Below are positions 8,587-18,125 of a DNA stretch of 64,000 nt, piece by piece. The notes beneath the pieces are model-generated. The model searched no databases, was not told the DNA's origin, and saw only the letters and a list, made by a program, of their open reading frames with translations. The position numbers and the translations under genes are program-made. Source of the stretch: CAWINY01 sp963837635. Its GTDB lineage: Bacteria > Acidobacteriota > Terriglobia > Terriglobales > Acidobacteriaceae. The stretch is from NCBI GenBank assembly GCA_963837635.1, contig CAWINY010000004.1, positions 310,001-374,000 on the forward strand, in the 5' to 3' direction. Each line of letters begins with the position of its first letter. The stretch's first letter is position 1.

Positions 8587-9017
8587 TCCTTCCTGCCTCC
8601 CGAGGTTCTACAGATGAGTAAAGTCTTATCCTGTTCCCGAGAAGAATAAGGGCCTTGTTTCACCTCAAGTAGTTCGCCGTCTTCGGTAAACGTCAGGCCG
8701 TGACCTCCGGCCACGAAGAGAATCGAATCGCCAGCCACCAGTTCGACTGTGGTGATCACACGTTCCGAATTGTCGAACAGGACAACCCTAACTTTTCCCT
8801 TCCGAACGACAACAAGTTCCATTGTCGAGGCAATCTTACGGTCAACTGCGTTATGCCGATGGGGATCGATCACGGCTCCCAGTGGATAAAAATTGATTCC
8901 CACTTGAAAGGGCATCGCCGGAGGCGTAAGGAAATTGTGTCCCGTTGCGCTGAAATCGTGGGGAATGAAAAGAGCTATTGGCTCGCCATCTTGATTGTGG
9001 AACCAATGATGCTGCAA
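8583..9017 (-). CDS. Cupin-fold protein in polysaccharide operon
   Basis: 144 residues forming a single cupin-like barrel. It shows DPHRHNAVDR (metal-binding His pair), MELVVVRKGKVRVVLFD (turn and glycine), GDSILFVAGGHGLTF and ELLEVKQGPY. It resembles WbuC-type and sugar-isomerase-type cupins found in O-antigen clusters, but the reaction cannot be assigned. Translation appears to start at TTG 9017 with GGAGG six bases upstream. It overlaps the aminotransferase gene by 4 bases, so the two products are probably made together. Confidence 0.72.
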   Translation of the reverse strand: MQHHWFHNQDGEPIALFIPHDFSATGHNFLTPPAMPFQVGINFYPLGAVIDPHRHNAVDRKIASTMELVVVRKGKVRVVLFDNSERVITTVELVAGDSILFVAGGHGLTFTEDGELLEVKQGPYSSREQDKTLLICRTSGGRKE

Positions 9018-9061
9018 GAAGACCTCCGTAGCATGTAAAGTGTACAGTTAGGGACCCGGCG

Positions 9062-10225
9062 TTAAGCCTGCAACTGTCCGCAAGTTCGAAGATAAAGATT
9101 CTCGTGGCGGGTGGCAATCATGTCCCAATCATATTGGGCGGCCATGCGAACCGCGGCGACAGAACTTCGCGCCAATTGATCTCGGTGCTGCATTAGGCAC
9201 AGAATCTCTCTTGCGAGCAATTCAGGATCCAGGCTGTCGATCATATATCCGTTCTCACCTTGCCGGATCAGGCTCGGATCGATGCCGTGGGGTGAACGTA
9301 CCGCGATTACCGGCAATCCGCAGGCATTTGCCTCGAAAAGAGTGATGCTCCCCCCACCTTCCTTCGTGGAAGCGTTCACAAATATCTGCGCGCGCTTCAT
9401 TAGCCGCAACACGTCATCGAAATCAGCCAAGCCCCCGGTGAAGGTCACGTTCTGAGTCAGGCCCAATTCGGGCAAGAGCTGAACTAACCTGTCGTATTCT
9501 GGCCCCTCGCCGATAATAAGCGCCGATATGTCGGGCCGTTCCCTCTTCGCAATTGCGACTGCACGCAGAAGTACGTCGACGTTCTTGTGATTCTTTAGTC
9601 GCCCGGTGCAGACGATGTGGTACTGCCGTCCCTCTGCTGCACGAATGGAACGAATGTGAAAATAGTCGATCCCGTTGGGGATCATTTCGACTCTGGCGGG
9701 GCGAACTCCCATTGACACTAAATCCGAACGAGTCATTTGGGAAACGGCAATAATCTTGTCGGGAATATGACAGAAGCTCTTCTCGACGCCCAACCCCACG
9801 ACGCCCATGGGTCCCAGATAATCGTACCAATGCTTGCCCCAGACTTCGTACCATGAGACGATCAGCCGAGAGGATCGAAGCCACGTATAGAGCCGCGCCG
9901 GAAGTAGATGAAAGTATGGCCATTGGCCACAATCGATGATTTCAAATGATTGCGCTCGGAGCAGTCGCAGAGATTGAGCGCCAAACTGAAGTGCTTGGCG
10001 AATCGAGCGGCGCCCGCTCGGATGATACATAATGGACTGCTTTCCTAAACTGTGGTAATACAGTCCATTGTTCTGGATCGTCGATCCGCCTTCCCATTGC
10101 TGCATGCCGAACAAGTGGACATTATGCCCTCGCTGGGCGAGTCGGGTAGCAATTTCGAATATGCGGCGCTCGCCTCCACCCTTTGAGAACGGATATACCG
10201 CGTCATACACAAAAGCGATCTTCAT
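9062..10225 (-). CDS. Glycosyltransferase family 4 protein
   Basis: 387 residues with the GT-B layout. The N-terminal acceptor domain has FSKGGGERRIFEIATRLAQR, with the glycine-rich acceptor loop. The C-terminal donor domain has HIVCTGRLKNHKNVDVLLRA, LIIGEGPEYDRL and NASTKEGGGSITLFEANACG, the EX7E-type motif of GT4 enzymes. It would add one sugar to the lipid-linked repeat unit on the cytoplasmic face. AGGAGA lies nine bases before the ATG. The donor sugar is unknown; with gmd next door a GDP-linked 6-deoxyhexose is possible. Confidence 0.9.
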   Translation of the reverse strand: MKIAFVYDAVYPFSKGGGERRIFEIATRLAQRGHNVHLFGMQQWEGGSTIQNNGLYYHSLGKQSIMYHPSGRRSIRQALQFGAQSLRLLRAQSFEIIDCGQWPYFHLLPARLYTWLRSSRLIVSWYEVWGKHWYDYLGPMGVVGLGVEKSFCHIPDKIIAVSQMTRSDLVSMGVRPARVEMIPNGIDYFHIRSIRAAEGRQYHIVCTGRLKNHKNVDVLLRAVAIAKRERPDISALIIGEGPEYDRLVQLLPELGLTQNVTFTGGLADFDDVLRLMKRAQIFVNASTKEGGGSITLFEANACGLPVIAVRSPHGIDPSLIRQGENGYMIDSLDPELLAREILCLMQHRDQLARSSVAAVRMAAQYDWDMIATRHENLYLRTCGQLQA

Positions 10226-10237
10226 GGTCGAGATCTC

Positions 10238-11281
10238 CTATTCGCGGTGTGGCGAAATAATGTGGGCGCACATTGCTTTCCGGTCATGAATGCCGAGCCG
10301 GATCTCCTGCTGTACCCGAAGAAGATCAGCTTCGATCATGATCCGAACCAACTCTTGGATTGGCGTGCGACTAGGGTTCCAACCAAGTTCTCGAACGGCC
10401 CTGCTCGGGTCGCCCTGCAATACATCGACCTCCGTCGGTCGAAAGTACTGGGGATCGATTTCGATATGATCAGCCACAGAAAGGCCAGCAGTACTAAATG
10501 CCATGGTGGCGAAGTCCAGTACAGAGTGGGAATGTCCAGTTGCAATCACATAATCTGTGGGTGCTTTTGCCTGCAACATAAGCCACATGGCTTCGACATA
10601 ATCCTTGGCATAACCCCAATCTCGTCTGGATTGCAGGTTGCCGAGTGTTACCTTGGTCTGCAATCCAAGTTTGATCCGAGCGACTGCGTCTGTGATCTTG
10701 CGAGTCACAAACTCGATTCCTCGAATTGGAGATTCGTGATTGAACAAAATACCAGAACAGGCGAATACGTTGTACGCTTGCCGGTAGTTCACTGTAATCC
10801 AGTGAGCATAAAGCTTCGCCGCCGCATATGGGCTACGAGGACGGAAAGGGGTCGTCTCCCGTTGTGGAATGTCCTCGCCAACAGCGCCGAACATCTCACT
10901 GCTAGATGCCTGATAGAACTTCGGGCGGGTGCCATTGCTTAGAATTGCATCGAGCAGACGTACGGTCCCGAGAGCTGTTATCTCTCCGGTAGCGATGGGC
11001 TGCTCAAAGGAGGCACCCACGAAACTTTGGGCAGCCAAATTGTATATCTCGTCCGGTTGGGTGGACTTCATGGCATGGAACAGGGAGCTCTGGTCAAGGA
11101 GGTCCAACGGAAGCAGTTCGACATCGCTCAGAATGCCAAGATATTCGAGACGCTCGAAGTTTCGGGAGCTCGTGCGGCGAAAGGTGCCGAACACGCGGTA
11201 ATCCCGCTCCAGCAAAAACTGAGCAAGATACGCGCCATCCTGCCCGGTGATTCCAGTCACCACTGCCGTTCTCTTTATCAT
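10238..11281 (-). CDS. gmd: GDP-mannose 4,6-dehydratase
   Basis: 347 residues; a short-chain-dehydrogenase-type epimerase/dehydratase. It shows the nucleotide loop VTGITGQDGAYLAQFLLER, the family segment TFRRTSSRNFERLEYLG, SSSEMFG (catalytic Ser/Thr and Glu), SPYAAAKLYAHW (YxxxK) and FNHESPIRG. It converts GDP-mannose to GDP-4-keto-6-deoxymannose, the precursor of GDP-fucose, rhamnose or perosamine. GAGAGG precedes the start. The aminotransferase at 7435 is a plausible next step. The gene lies 12 bases from the GT4 gene and is clearly in the same transcription unit. Confidence 0.93.
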   Translation of the reverse strand: MIKRTAVVTGITGQDGAYLAQFLLERDYRVFGTFRRTSSRNFERLEYLGILSDVELLPLDLLDQSSLFHAMKSTQPDEIYNLAAQSFVGASFEQPIATGEITALGTVRLLDAILSNGTRPKFYQASSSEMFGAVGEDIPQRETTPFRPRSPYAAAKLYAHWITVNYRQAYNVFACSGILFNHESPIRGIEFVTRKITDAVARIKLGLQTKVTLGNLQSRRDWGYAKDYVEAMWLMLQAKAPTDYVIATGHSHSVLDFATMAFSTAGLSVADHIEIDPQYFRPTEVDVLQGDPSRAVRELGWNPSRTPIQELVRIMIEADLLRVQQEIRLGIHDRKAMCAHIISPHRE

Positions 11282-11374
11282 AGAGTGAACCTCTCTCGAT
11301 AAGAAACTGTTCAGTAAAGTCGGTTTCTACACCATTTATGGCACGCGCTTTTAGCGCTCGCGCGGCACAGAATG

Positions 11375-11986
11375 CTATTTCGGAGACGACTTCAGCACTT
11401 CGAGACGGAAAAACATTTCGTTAGCACGCAGCACGAAGGCAAAGAAATGCTCATACGCACGAGGAAATCGGTTGATGAGCCACTCGATTCCCAACAATTT
11501 CATAGGATTAAACTTTCGTTCCTCATCGGTATAGCATCGTGCCTGTACAAACGAGATACGCACTTCGCGCAGTCTGAATTGCCGGTCCGAGTACCTGTAT
11601 TTCAGCGGCCGATCAACGCAAAAATAGTCCATGCTGCGATGACCGAAGAAAGCCCGCGTAGTGGGGTCGGTAAAGCAATTATCCGACGTGAAGTGGGGCG
11701 TAACCACTTCAACGGTCGCCCCGGGCCGCGCAATACGATGCAGCTCATCCATCGCTCGAACTACGTCATCGAGGTGAGGTAAAGAATGTCGACAGACGAT
11801 TCGATCAAATGAGTCGTCCGGAAATGGCCAGGGATAACAATTTAAGTCATGAACCACGTCAACATTGGGCCAATTGCGCCGGTCGATACCTATTGCTCCA
11901 GATATCTTATACTCGCCGCAGCCTACGTCCAGTACGCGTTCAAGGCTGAAGGGAGCGGCGGCGGAGAGTTGGCGCTTGTCAGACAC
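11375..11986 (-). CDS. SAM-dependent methyltransferase (class I)
   Basis: 203 residues. It has the SAM-binding motif RVLDVGCGEYKISGAIGID, the acidic loop after strand 2, the DSFDRIVCRHSLPHLDDV motif and ARPGATVEVVTPH. The fold is that of small-molecule class I methyltransferases, and the location in the polysaccharide block suggests O-methylation of a glycan residue, which is an inference. The C-terminal ~60 residues (REVRISFVQARCY onward) have no recognised role. Confidence 0.8.
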   Translation of the reverse strand: MSDKRQLSAAAPFSLERVLDVGCGEYKISGAIGIDRRNWPNVDVVHDLNCYPWPFPDDSFDRIVCRHSLPHLDDVVRAMDELHRIARPGATVEVVTPHFTSDNCFTDPTTRAFFGHRSMDYFCVDRPLKYRYSDRQFRLREVRISFVQARCYTDEERKFNPMKLLGIEWLINRFPRAYEHFFAFVLRANEMFFRLEVLKSSPK

Positions 11987-12276
11987 AATTACCTACCCTT
12001 GCTCAACATTCACGCAAGCATCCGAGAATAAACACCCGCTATGCTGTGGTGCTGATAGAAAACATGTAACAGGCTTCGCCGTCGGCGCGTGCTGCGCATG
12101 CCCTGGGCCGCTCGATTCGAGCCAGCTGAATGTTCTTTGCGGGATGTATAGATATAACAGGGCGTTACGTTGGCGGCCATACGCAGCAGTTTCTGGGGCA
12201 AATCGCTCCAGATGAACCCGTCAGCTCCCGATACTCGTGCTCTCTGCCATTCCAAAGTGATGCTCCTCATTTGCAG
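11987..12276. other. Gap between methyltransferase and flippase genes
   Basis: I see no convincing gene, RNA or palindrome in these 290 bases. An 86-codon minus-strand reading frame at 12010-12270 has no recognisable domain and no good ribosome site. The space would hold the promoter or leader of the downstream methyltransferase gene if it has its own. Confidence 0.4.
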
Positions 12277-13599
12277 TTATAATTTTGCTTCTATCGGGGC
12301 CATGCCGTCCACCTCCTGCCGAGAGGAGGCCTCAGGAGCTGCAGGTGTTTTCGTCTTCCACAAAGCCCCCCAAACGTAAAAACTGGACAATAGAAACATC
12401 GCTAAGTAATAGATGAGATAGGCCGTGTACAGGACGGTGATTGCCTTCCATACGAAAAGCAATAGGAGCATGCCGACGAAGATGGCGGTGGACGCGATGC
12501 CAATCACTGCCAGCCGGCGAGTCCGTTTCTGGGCGGAGAGAAGGCTGGAGTTGATGCCATAGCAGTTAGCCAGGGTGAATGCCGCTGATAGGATCCAGAA
12601 GCCGCGGGACAGGCTGATACCTCCGAAGCGGGCGTAACAGAACGCGGCAACAGCGGTGCCGAGGGATCCAAACAGCAATAAGAGATAGTTGTCGATCAGA
12701 TTCTGGCGAAGTTCCACTCCCTTGTTGAAATGAACCAACTCACAAAGCTTCTGGCTGTTATACATTCCGATGACGACGGAGAGGAACGACAGAGCGAATG
12801 AAAACTGGAAATCCAGCACATACTGAGAAAACACGCCGGACGAGAAGGCGCCGCGCGCGATCCACTTGTCAATGGTCAACGCCGAGAGCGCTACCAGTGT
12901 GTAAACCGTCAGCGGCCAGGAGTACCGCATCACATCAGCAGCAAATGTCTTGAACTGTGCCGCGGGAAAAAGGTTCAGTGGCTCCAGCCCGGCGCACCAG
13001 AAGTACAAAGCCGATTGCAATGCCAAGGCCACAAGATTGGCAAGAGTGAACAGGACAAGCTTCGGCCCAGGAAAATAGCGTAGCGAATAGATCAACGTTA
13101 TCAGCACTGCCGAAGTTATGGCAGTTGACAAAAGAAAAGGAAGTTGCTTCAAGCGCAGCCGAAGGAGGTTCAAGGCCAGCGCATTGAGGTTATAGCAAAC
13201 CGCGTAAATGAGTATGAGTGCGACTCCGACGGCGCGTCCGGCATCGAGGTGTGTGCGCTGCCATTCCAGACACAGTATGATCGCGATTGGCACAGAAAGC
13301 AGTGACTCGGCAATTCCCATCACTAACAACAGAGAACCCACAAGAGACTCTTTCCTGTTGCTTCCATACCAGAACGGCATGACGCTTTGCGCCAGACAAA
13401 CACTGCCAATCACGCCAATCACCTGCACGAGCGTGAATAGCAGAATATATTGCGAATAGGCCGCTGCTCCGATCACCTTAATGGTAATCGGTATCACCAG
13501 GAAGGGCATGCCTTTTTGCAGGCAGAGTCCCAGCATGAAATACCGGTGCCGGATGAAGTCGGCAAGCTGCGAATTGCGAAGAAAACCTCGGTAAGTCAT
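12277..13599 (-). CDS. Wzx-type polysaccharide flippase (MOP superfamily)
   Basis: 440 residues with about twelve predicted membrane segments and almost no soluble domain. It has the N-terminal VITIKVIGAAAYSQYILLF typical of oligosaccharide flippases and paired helices throughout. It would move undecaprenyl-linked repeat units across the inner membrane for the Wzy-type polymerase. The ATG is preceded by AAGGGCGG. It is transcribed after the Wzz-type gene and before the methyltransferase, in the same direction as the whole block. Confidence 0.85.
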   Translation of the reverse strand: MTYRGFLRNSQLADFIRHRYFMLGLCLQKGMPFLVIPITIKVIGAAAYSQYILLFTLVQVIGVIGSVCLAQSVMPFWYGSNRKESLVGSLLLVMGIAESLLSVPIAIILCLEWQRTHLDAGRAVGVALILIYAVCYNLNALALNLLRLRLKQLPFLLSTAITSAVLITLIYSLRYFPGPKLVLFTLANLVALALQSALYFWCAGLEPLNLFPAAQFKTFAADVMRYSWPLTVYTLVALSALTIDKWIARGAFSSGVFSQYVLDFQFSFALSFLSVVIGMYNSQKLCELVHFNKGVELRQNLIDNYLLLLFGSLGTAVAAFCYARFGGISLSRGFWILSAAFTLANCYGINSSLLSAQKRTRRLAVIGIASTAIFVGMLLLLFVWKAITVLYTAYLIYYLAMFLLSSFYVWGALWKTKTPAAPEASSRQEVDGMAPIEAKL

Positions 13600-13833
13600 T
13601 CAGTGCCGCCCTTGGGTACAGACTTGTGGAAGTGAAGCGCCGGTCTAGCCAATTTGGCTCCAAGCAGGAGGCAGTGAAAGGCTCTTGCGGACACATTCTC
13701 GGTAGGCCCGGACGAAGGATCACAATAAGGAAGAGTTAGGGCAATAAGCACCGGATTGCCGATTACGCCGATCAAAACCTATACCTTGTAACCAAGAGTC
13801 TCCGAACCAAGCTGTTCAAAGCGAACTATCGTT

Positions 13834-14829
13834 TCAATGATAAAGGGCCGCTTTTAATGTCTCAAGGCGAGAGCTCAGCTCTGTACTCGAGAGCATTCTC
13901 TGTAACCCATCCCTGAGGAGTACATAGCCGATACTTCCCAAGAAAGTCAGCAGGGTAACCAAGGGTGGGATCAGAGCGGCTTTCGGTCTGGGCTTGACCT
14001 CCGCCTTGATAGCGGGATCGAGTACCTGAATGGCTGGCGCATCCTGCGCTTCCTCAAAGGAGCGAAGCGCGCGCAACTGAACTTCTTTGGCGGCAATCTG
14101 CACGCGAAGCATGGCCAAGGAGTCAATCATCGCTTTGGTTTGCCCATTCGGTTGGGTTTTACCGGAAGCTTGCCCCGTCTTGTTTAGCGCCTCATCCAAA
14201 TTGGCCACGGCTTCCTTGGCTTGCAACAACTGCTGCTCAATGAAGAGCCGACGCTGCCCGGCATCGGTTGCCGCGAATTCTTGCGTAACCCGCCGCAGTT
14301 CTTCCCCATAGCCATTAGCCAAATCCACCGCGCGTTGTGGGTTCGCATCCTCCACCGAAATGGTAATTGCGCCACCTTCCTTGTCCAGTTCAACGGAACT
14401 CGCCTGTTCCAGATCCTTGCGCGCCTCTGGCATGTTCTGGTCGCGATACACTTTCAGCAAATCAAAGCGCCGAATTAGGGCATCCTTTATCGGGACGCTC
14501 TTCAGTACGTCGGCATACTCGCTTGGGTTCTTCGGCGCAAGACTATTCTGCGCAGCTGCATCCCCAAGGCCTATGGAACCCAGAAGTCCCATCGAAAACG
14601 GATCCGCCCATTGGTTCGATTTCGGCGGCAGGATCGTCGCTGTGGCGACAAAGTGTTTGGGAAGCAAGTGCGGCACTGCCAAAGCCAGCAAGGCTGCGGC
14701 CAGGGTGGTTAGCAGGATGAGCTTCTTCCCTCTGGCGATAACGGTCAGCAGCTCGAGCACATCCAGCTCGTCTGCTGACTCCTGCGTCGTCGTTTGGGCC
14801 GCTTCCGGGCAGACGTCGTTGACTTCCAT
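13834..14829 (-). CDS. Wzz-type polysaccharide chain-length determinant
   Basis: 331 residues. The N-terminal cytoplasmic tail is followed by a first membrane segment (KKLILLTTLAAALLALAVPH, about 34-53), a periplasmic part with predicted coiled coil around 190-270 (RRLFIEQQLLQAKEAVANLD) and a second membrane segment near 290-308 (PPLVTLLTFLGSIGYVLL) just after the proline-rich KPRPKAALIPP. This is the classic polysaccharide co-polymerase (PCP) layout. It lacks a fused tyrosine kinase domain, so it fits a Wzx/Wzy-dependent O-antigen-like system rather than a BY-kinase capsule system. AAGGA precedes the start. Confidence 0.87.
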   Translation of the reverse strand: MEVNDVCPEAAQTTTQESADELDVLELLTVIARGKKLILLTTLAAALLALAVPHLLPKHFVATATILPPKSNQWADPFSMGLLGSIGLGDAAAQNSLAPKNPSEYADVLKSVPIKDALIRRFDLLKVYRDQNMPEARKDLEQASSVELDKEGGAITISVEDANPQRAVDLANGYGEELRRVTQEFAATDAGQRRLFIEQQLLQAKEAVANLDEALNKTGQASGKTQPNGQTKAMIDSLAMLRVQIAAKEVQLRALRSFEEAQDAPAIQVLDPAIKAEVKPRPKAALIPPLVTLLTFLGSIGYVLLRDGLQRMLSSTELSSRLETLKAALYH

Positions 14830-14991
14830 GTGGTTCCTTGCTTGTACCCCAGGTCAGGCGAGAACTCTTGGAGCCAGGCAATTCTTTGCGGTTATCCGCT
14901 GTCGTCTTGCGGCCACAAGCGTCGCGTATCTCCCTTGAAACAATAAGGATACAGGAACCCAAGAGGTTATGCAACGTGGGAGACCCAGCAA

Positions 14992-15660
14992 TCAGCGCGA
15001 CACTAATAGCAGGTTGTGGCTGGTCATGGACGCGGGCACGGGAAGATATATTTGCTTAATGTAAGGCCCCCGAATCATGCCAGTAAGATGCAATCCGGCG
15101 TCATCGATTTGTCCCAGCAATCGGCTCAGCGGGGCGTAGGTGCGGGGAAATAAGCGTGAGGCATGCGTCCGACTGGCGCTCCCGAAGGTGGTGGAACTTG
15201 CGAGTGACTTGGCAAACCATACGCAGGTACGCGCGGCCAGGGGGTGCCAGTTCACATGTTGGACAATTAGCAACGAATCCCGGCGCATGCGATCATGGAA
15301 TAGCCGCAACACGCGGGCGATCTCTTCGTCGGGTAGTACCTCCAGCACGCTAAGGCAGAGAATCAGTTCAAACTGCCTGGAGCTTTCAGTTTCAGAGAAC
15401 ATCTGAACGGCGGTAGTCTTGCTCAGTCGTTGCCGAGCAGCCGCAATGAGGTTGGAATCAACATCGTAGAGGTAAACGGTGGCACGCCTTGGCCGCAGGT
15501 ATTCGGCGACTTTCTCCGCTCTTATGCCATGCCCACAACCGTAATCAAGCACTTCGATGTGGTCCCTCCCGGGAGACGCCCGGCGCACCGTCTCGGCGAG
15601 CTGCTGTTCCAGTCGCGTGTTGGCGACCATGTAGGGGTGCCATTGATAAGACTGCGGCAT
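14992..15660 (-). CDS. SAM-dependent methyltransferase (class I)
   Basis: 222 residues from ATG 15660; an in-frame TTG at 15726 would add 22 residues but has no good ribosome site. The SAM motif is IEVLDYGCGHGIRAEKVAEY, followed by the acidic YLYDVDSNLI, and then FELILCLSVLEVLPDEEIAR and RRDSLLIVQHVNWHP. The substrate is not evident; its place among the polysaccharide genes suggests glycan or lipid-carrier-linked sugar methylation. It lies 87 bases downstream of another methyltransferase, with which it shares little beyond the fold. Confidence 0.78.
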   Translation of the reverse strand: MPQSYQWHPYMVANTRLEQQLAETVRRASPGRDHIEVLDYGCGHGIRAEKVAEYLRPRRATVYLYDVDSNLIAAARQRLSKTTAVQMFSETESSRQFELILCLSVLEVLPDEEIARVLRLFHDRMRRDSLLIVQHVNWHPLAARTCVWFAKSLASSTTFGSASRTHASRLFPRTYAPLSRLLGQIDDAGLHLTGMIRGPYIKQIYLPVPASMTSHNLLLVSR

Positions 15661-15747
15661 AGAAGTTTTCAACCTTTTAGCTGGGGCCGATTCTATATCT
15701 TTGGCCAAGAGTTGCGGGTACCCCAAAGCGGTGAGAAAATCATAGCC

Positions 15748-16524
15748 TCAGGGGGTAAGGCCGCCGGTTCTGTCTCCAGGTTCTCCTGTCTTCTTGAACC
15801 AGATGTTCTGTTCGTAGCTATAGCGGCGAACGGAAGGCAATATCATTTCGGACAGCCGGTCCACGGCCCTGGCGAGTGAAATTCCGCGCATGCCTGCCAC
15901 ATGGCTGACCTTCTGAAAAAACATCAAGTGGTCCGTCTGCGTGCACACATTTGAAAAATATTTCCGTAGCGCCGCCAGATCCTGACTGCTGAACATGCGT
16001 TCATTTGTTGTGCCACGGCGGGCAAAAAAACCGTAATTCTTGAAATTTCCATTCGCGTCCGTACGCGACATCGCATGATAAAAAAATGCCAAAATCGGGT
16101 TCCGGTCAGTATTTTCGTCCTCGAAAAACCCGACGCCTCCGTCTTTGAGCACGCGCCGGAACTCCGCACCTGCAATGTCGCAGTTCAGATGGTGAAGTAT
16201 GGCGGAACCGTACACTGCGTCAAAACAATCGTCTAGAAACTCCAAGTGGTGAAGATCCATCACGCGCGCGTCGATACTCACCCGATTGAAAAGCGCCATT
16301 TTCCTGGCATTTTCCACTCCCACCGGGGAAAGGTCGACGGCGAACACTTCGGCGCCAGCATTGGCGGCACGCACCGGGTCAAATCCGGAGCCGCAGGAGC
16401 ATATCAGAACCTTCTTGCCCGTCAAGCTGCCCATGCCCGGAATGCGAAGGCGTTCGGATATCGTCCTGGGCTGAACTCCAGCCCAAGCCTCGTCAAAATA
16501 TGCTGCTTCTCTGATCGTATCCAT
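15748..16524 (-). CDS. SAM-dependent methyltransferase (class I)
   Basis: 258 residues. It carries KKVLICSCGSGFDPVRAANA (SAM loop), EVFAVDLSPVGVENARKMAL (acidic residue after strand 2), DDCFDAVYGSAILHHLNCD and RVLKDGGVGFFEDENTDRNP. The layout matches UbiE/COQ5-like methyltransferases. The C-terminal 80 residues are specific to this protein. It is the second gene of the minus-strand polysaccharide block, after the polymerase. Confidence 0.8.
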   Translation of the reverse strand: MDTIREAAYFDEAWAGVQPRTISERLRIPGMGSLTGKKVLICSCGSGFDPVRAANAGAEVFAVDLSPVGVENARKMALFNRVSIDARVMDLHHLEFLDDCFDAVYGSAILHHLNCDIAGAEFRRVLKDGGVGFFEDENTDRNPILAFFYHAMSRTDANGNFKNYGFFARRGTTNERMFSSQDLAALRKYFSNVCTQTDHLMFFQKVSHVAGMRGISLARAVDRLSEMILPSVRRYSYEQNIWFKKTGEPGDRTGGLTP

Positions 16525-16540
16525 GGAGGTTAGTAGCCTC

Positions 16541-16562
16541 TAAAAGCCAGCATCGGCTGGCT
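16541..16562 (-). terminator. Possible weak intrinsic terminator after the polymerase gene
   Basis: On the minus strand AGCCAGC and GCTGGCT form a 7-bp stem with a 4-base loop, followed by TTTTA. It lies between the polymerase and the next methyltransferase and might reduce read-through into the rest of the block. The U-tract is short, so it may only attenuate. Confidence 0.35.
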
Positions 16563-16694
16563 GTGGAGGGCGCAGCGAAGCGCCTCGATCCCCACCAATG
16601 GCTGTTCGGGACCATAGGCGCGTAGCCGGGATCTGAACCGCTGCTTTCAAGGCCAATAACGCGAAGCCATGTCGTTGTAGCGTTGCTCATTCCA

Positions 16695-18125
16695 TTATAC
16701 GGATGTTTCCAAGCCTCTGAAACGCGATAATGTCCGGAGTACCACCCGAGTTGTCAAACAGAATCCAGATTGAACGCTCGAAACGCCGCCGAACAACTTA
16801 AGAGCGCAGGGGTGACCACTCAAGCCTGCTGTTGGCTCGAGTAGGGCAGTTCTCGGTTGTGAGCTCGTCCAATTATCAAGTCTGTCAATCTTGGGGTCCA
16901 TCTGTTCCTGCTGCAAAGCTTGGGACAAGGCTATGGCCAGCCCCATAAGGAACCAGAAGACGGTCATGACATCCGAGTCTCCTCCAATGTACTGAACCAG
17001 AGACATAACATTGAAGGCAACAAAGCCAGCATAGATTCCCAGGGTCAAACCGCGAGCGAAGGGGCGCTCAATGGCGGCGCGGGCGGTGCGGCGCAAGAGC
17101 ACGAAGTAGGCTCCCAACAGCCAGAACCAAGCCGAGAGCGTCAAAAGCCCGCCATCAACCGCATACTCGATTGGGGTGGAGTGAAAATGACTCTTAAGTT
17201 GGTATAGTGGGCCATAGGCTTGTAAATGCCAATGGTCCGGGTGACGGACCACATTGTCGAATCCCACTCCCAGGAGCGGATGGCGAGCAATCAGCCTTAG
17301 ACCATCATGCCATATTGTGAGACGGTATTGCGTGCTTACATCCGAGAGGGCGAACGACTCTGCCCCACGGGTCCGCCGGACCCACATTATGCCGAGCACC
17401 ATCACGACAGCGGCCAGGACCAGAGTCAAAGCTCGAATTCTCCGTCCGGGGAGCTGCCACAGCGCCAGGAGACAGGCAAACGCCAGCGCTGCCGCAGCAC
17501 TGCGCGTAACCGTCGTCAACAAACAAGCCACCAAGATGGAAAAGACACCGCCGAGGAGCCACCTCCGTCGATTCCGTGCAGTGAGGAAGAGTCCCCACGA
17601 AAGCGCACCGATCAAGGTCAGCAATTCGGAGAAAGGAATGTAACTTTGATAAAAACCTTTGGCGCGGATGGAGGTGGCATGGGCGAGGGCGATGGCACCG
17701 CTTCCAAAGTGGCGTTGCCAGAAGGACCAGGCAACGGCAATGAGGGCGGAGACCAGGAGAAGGGAAGTGAGTGCTTTCAGACGTTGCAGATTCGTGCAGG
17801 TCTCGCCGATCATCACGGCAAGCAGCAAGGCGGCGAACATACGAACCCGAGTCCAACTGGCAATTGGGTCGTAGGCAAAGCTACTGGCAAGTGCCACCGA
17901 GAAAAGCAGCGCCAGCATTGGCGCCGTCAAGGGCAGGTGGCGAACCGCGCGCCCGCGCACGATCAACTTGGTCACCCAAACCACTATGGCTGGAATGCCG
18001 AAGACGATCGCCTTGGGAGAGACCGCCGTGGCGAGGGCCAACACTCCCAACAGCGCCAATACAGTGCGGTCCAAGCACAACAGCACCCATTCCCGGCGAG
18101 GCGTTAGCTCGCTTGGCTTCGGCAA
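16695..18125 (-). CDS. O-antigen ligase/polymerase-like membrane protein (Wzy_C)
   Basis: 476 residues with about ten to twelve membrane segments. The large periplasmic part has STQYRLTIWHDGLRLIARHP, then LLGVGFDNVVRHP and KSHFHSTPIEYAVDGGLLTL; this matches the Wzy_C/O-antigen ligase signature with its conserved Arg and His. It heads the minus-strand block. Translation seems to begin at TTG 18125 with AAAGGGG six bases upstream. The last ~70 residues (from about 405) are hydrophilic, unlike the family. They include a stretch encoded by a dispersed repeat (near 16811-16848), so the tail looks repeat-derived. Confidence 0.82.
   Translation of the reverse strand: MPKPSELTPRREWVLLCLDRTVLALLGVLALATAVSPKAIVFGIPAIVVWVTKLIVRGRAVRHLPLTAPMLALLFSVALASSFAYDPIASWTRVRMFAALLLAVMIGETCTNLQRLKALTSLLLVSALIAVAWSFWQRHFGSGAIALAHATSIRAKGFYQSYIPFSELLTLIGALSWGLFLTARNRRRWLLGGVFSILVACLLTTVTRSAAAALAFACLLALWQLPGRRIRALTLVLAAVVMVLGIMWVRRTRGAESFALSDVSTQYRLTIWHDGLRLIARHPLLGVGFDNVVRHPDHWHLQAYGPLYQLKSHFHSTPIEYAVDGGLLTLSAWFWLLGAYFVLLRRTARAAIERPFARGLTLGIYAGFVAFNVMSLVQYIGGDSDVMTVFWFLMGLAIALSQALQQEQMDPKIDRLDNWTSSQPRTALLEPTAGLSGHPCALKLFGGVSSVQSGFCLTTRVVLRTLSRFRGLETSV
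16811..16848. repeat. Dispersed repeat inside the polymerase C-terminus
   Basis: The arms CCACTCAAGCC and GGCTCGAGTAGGG resemble the intergenic elements at 27446-27480 (CTCACTCAAGTCC / GGCTTGAGTGGGG) and, more loosely, 45036-45068. It lies in frame within the last 70 codons of the Wzy-like gene. Confidence 0.55.
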
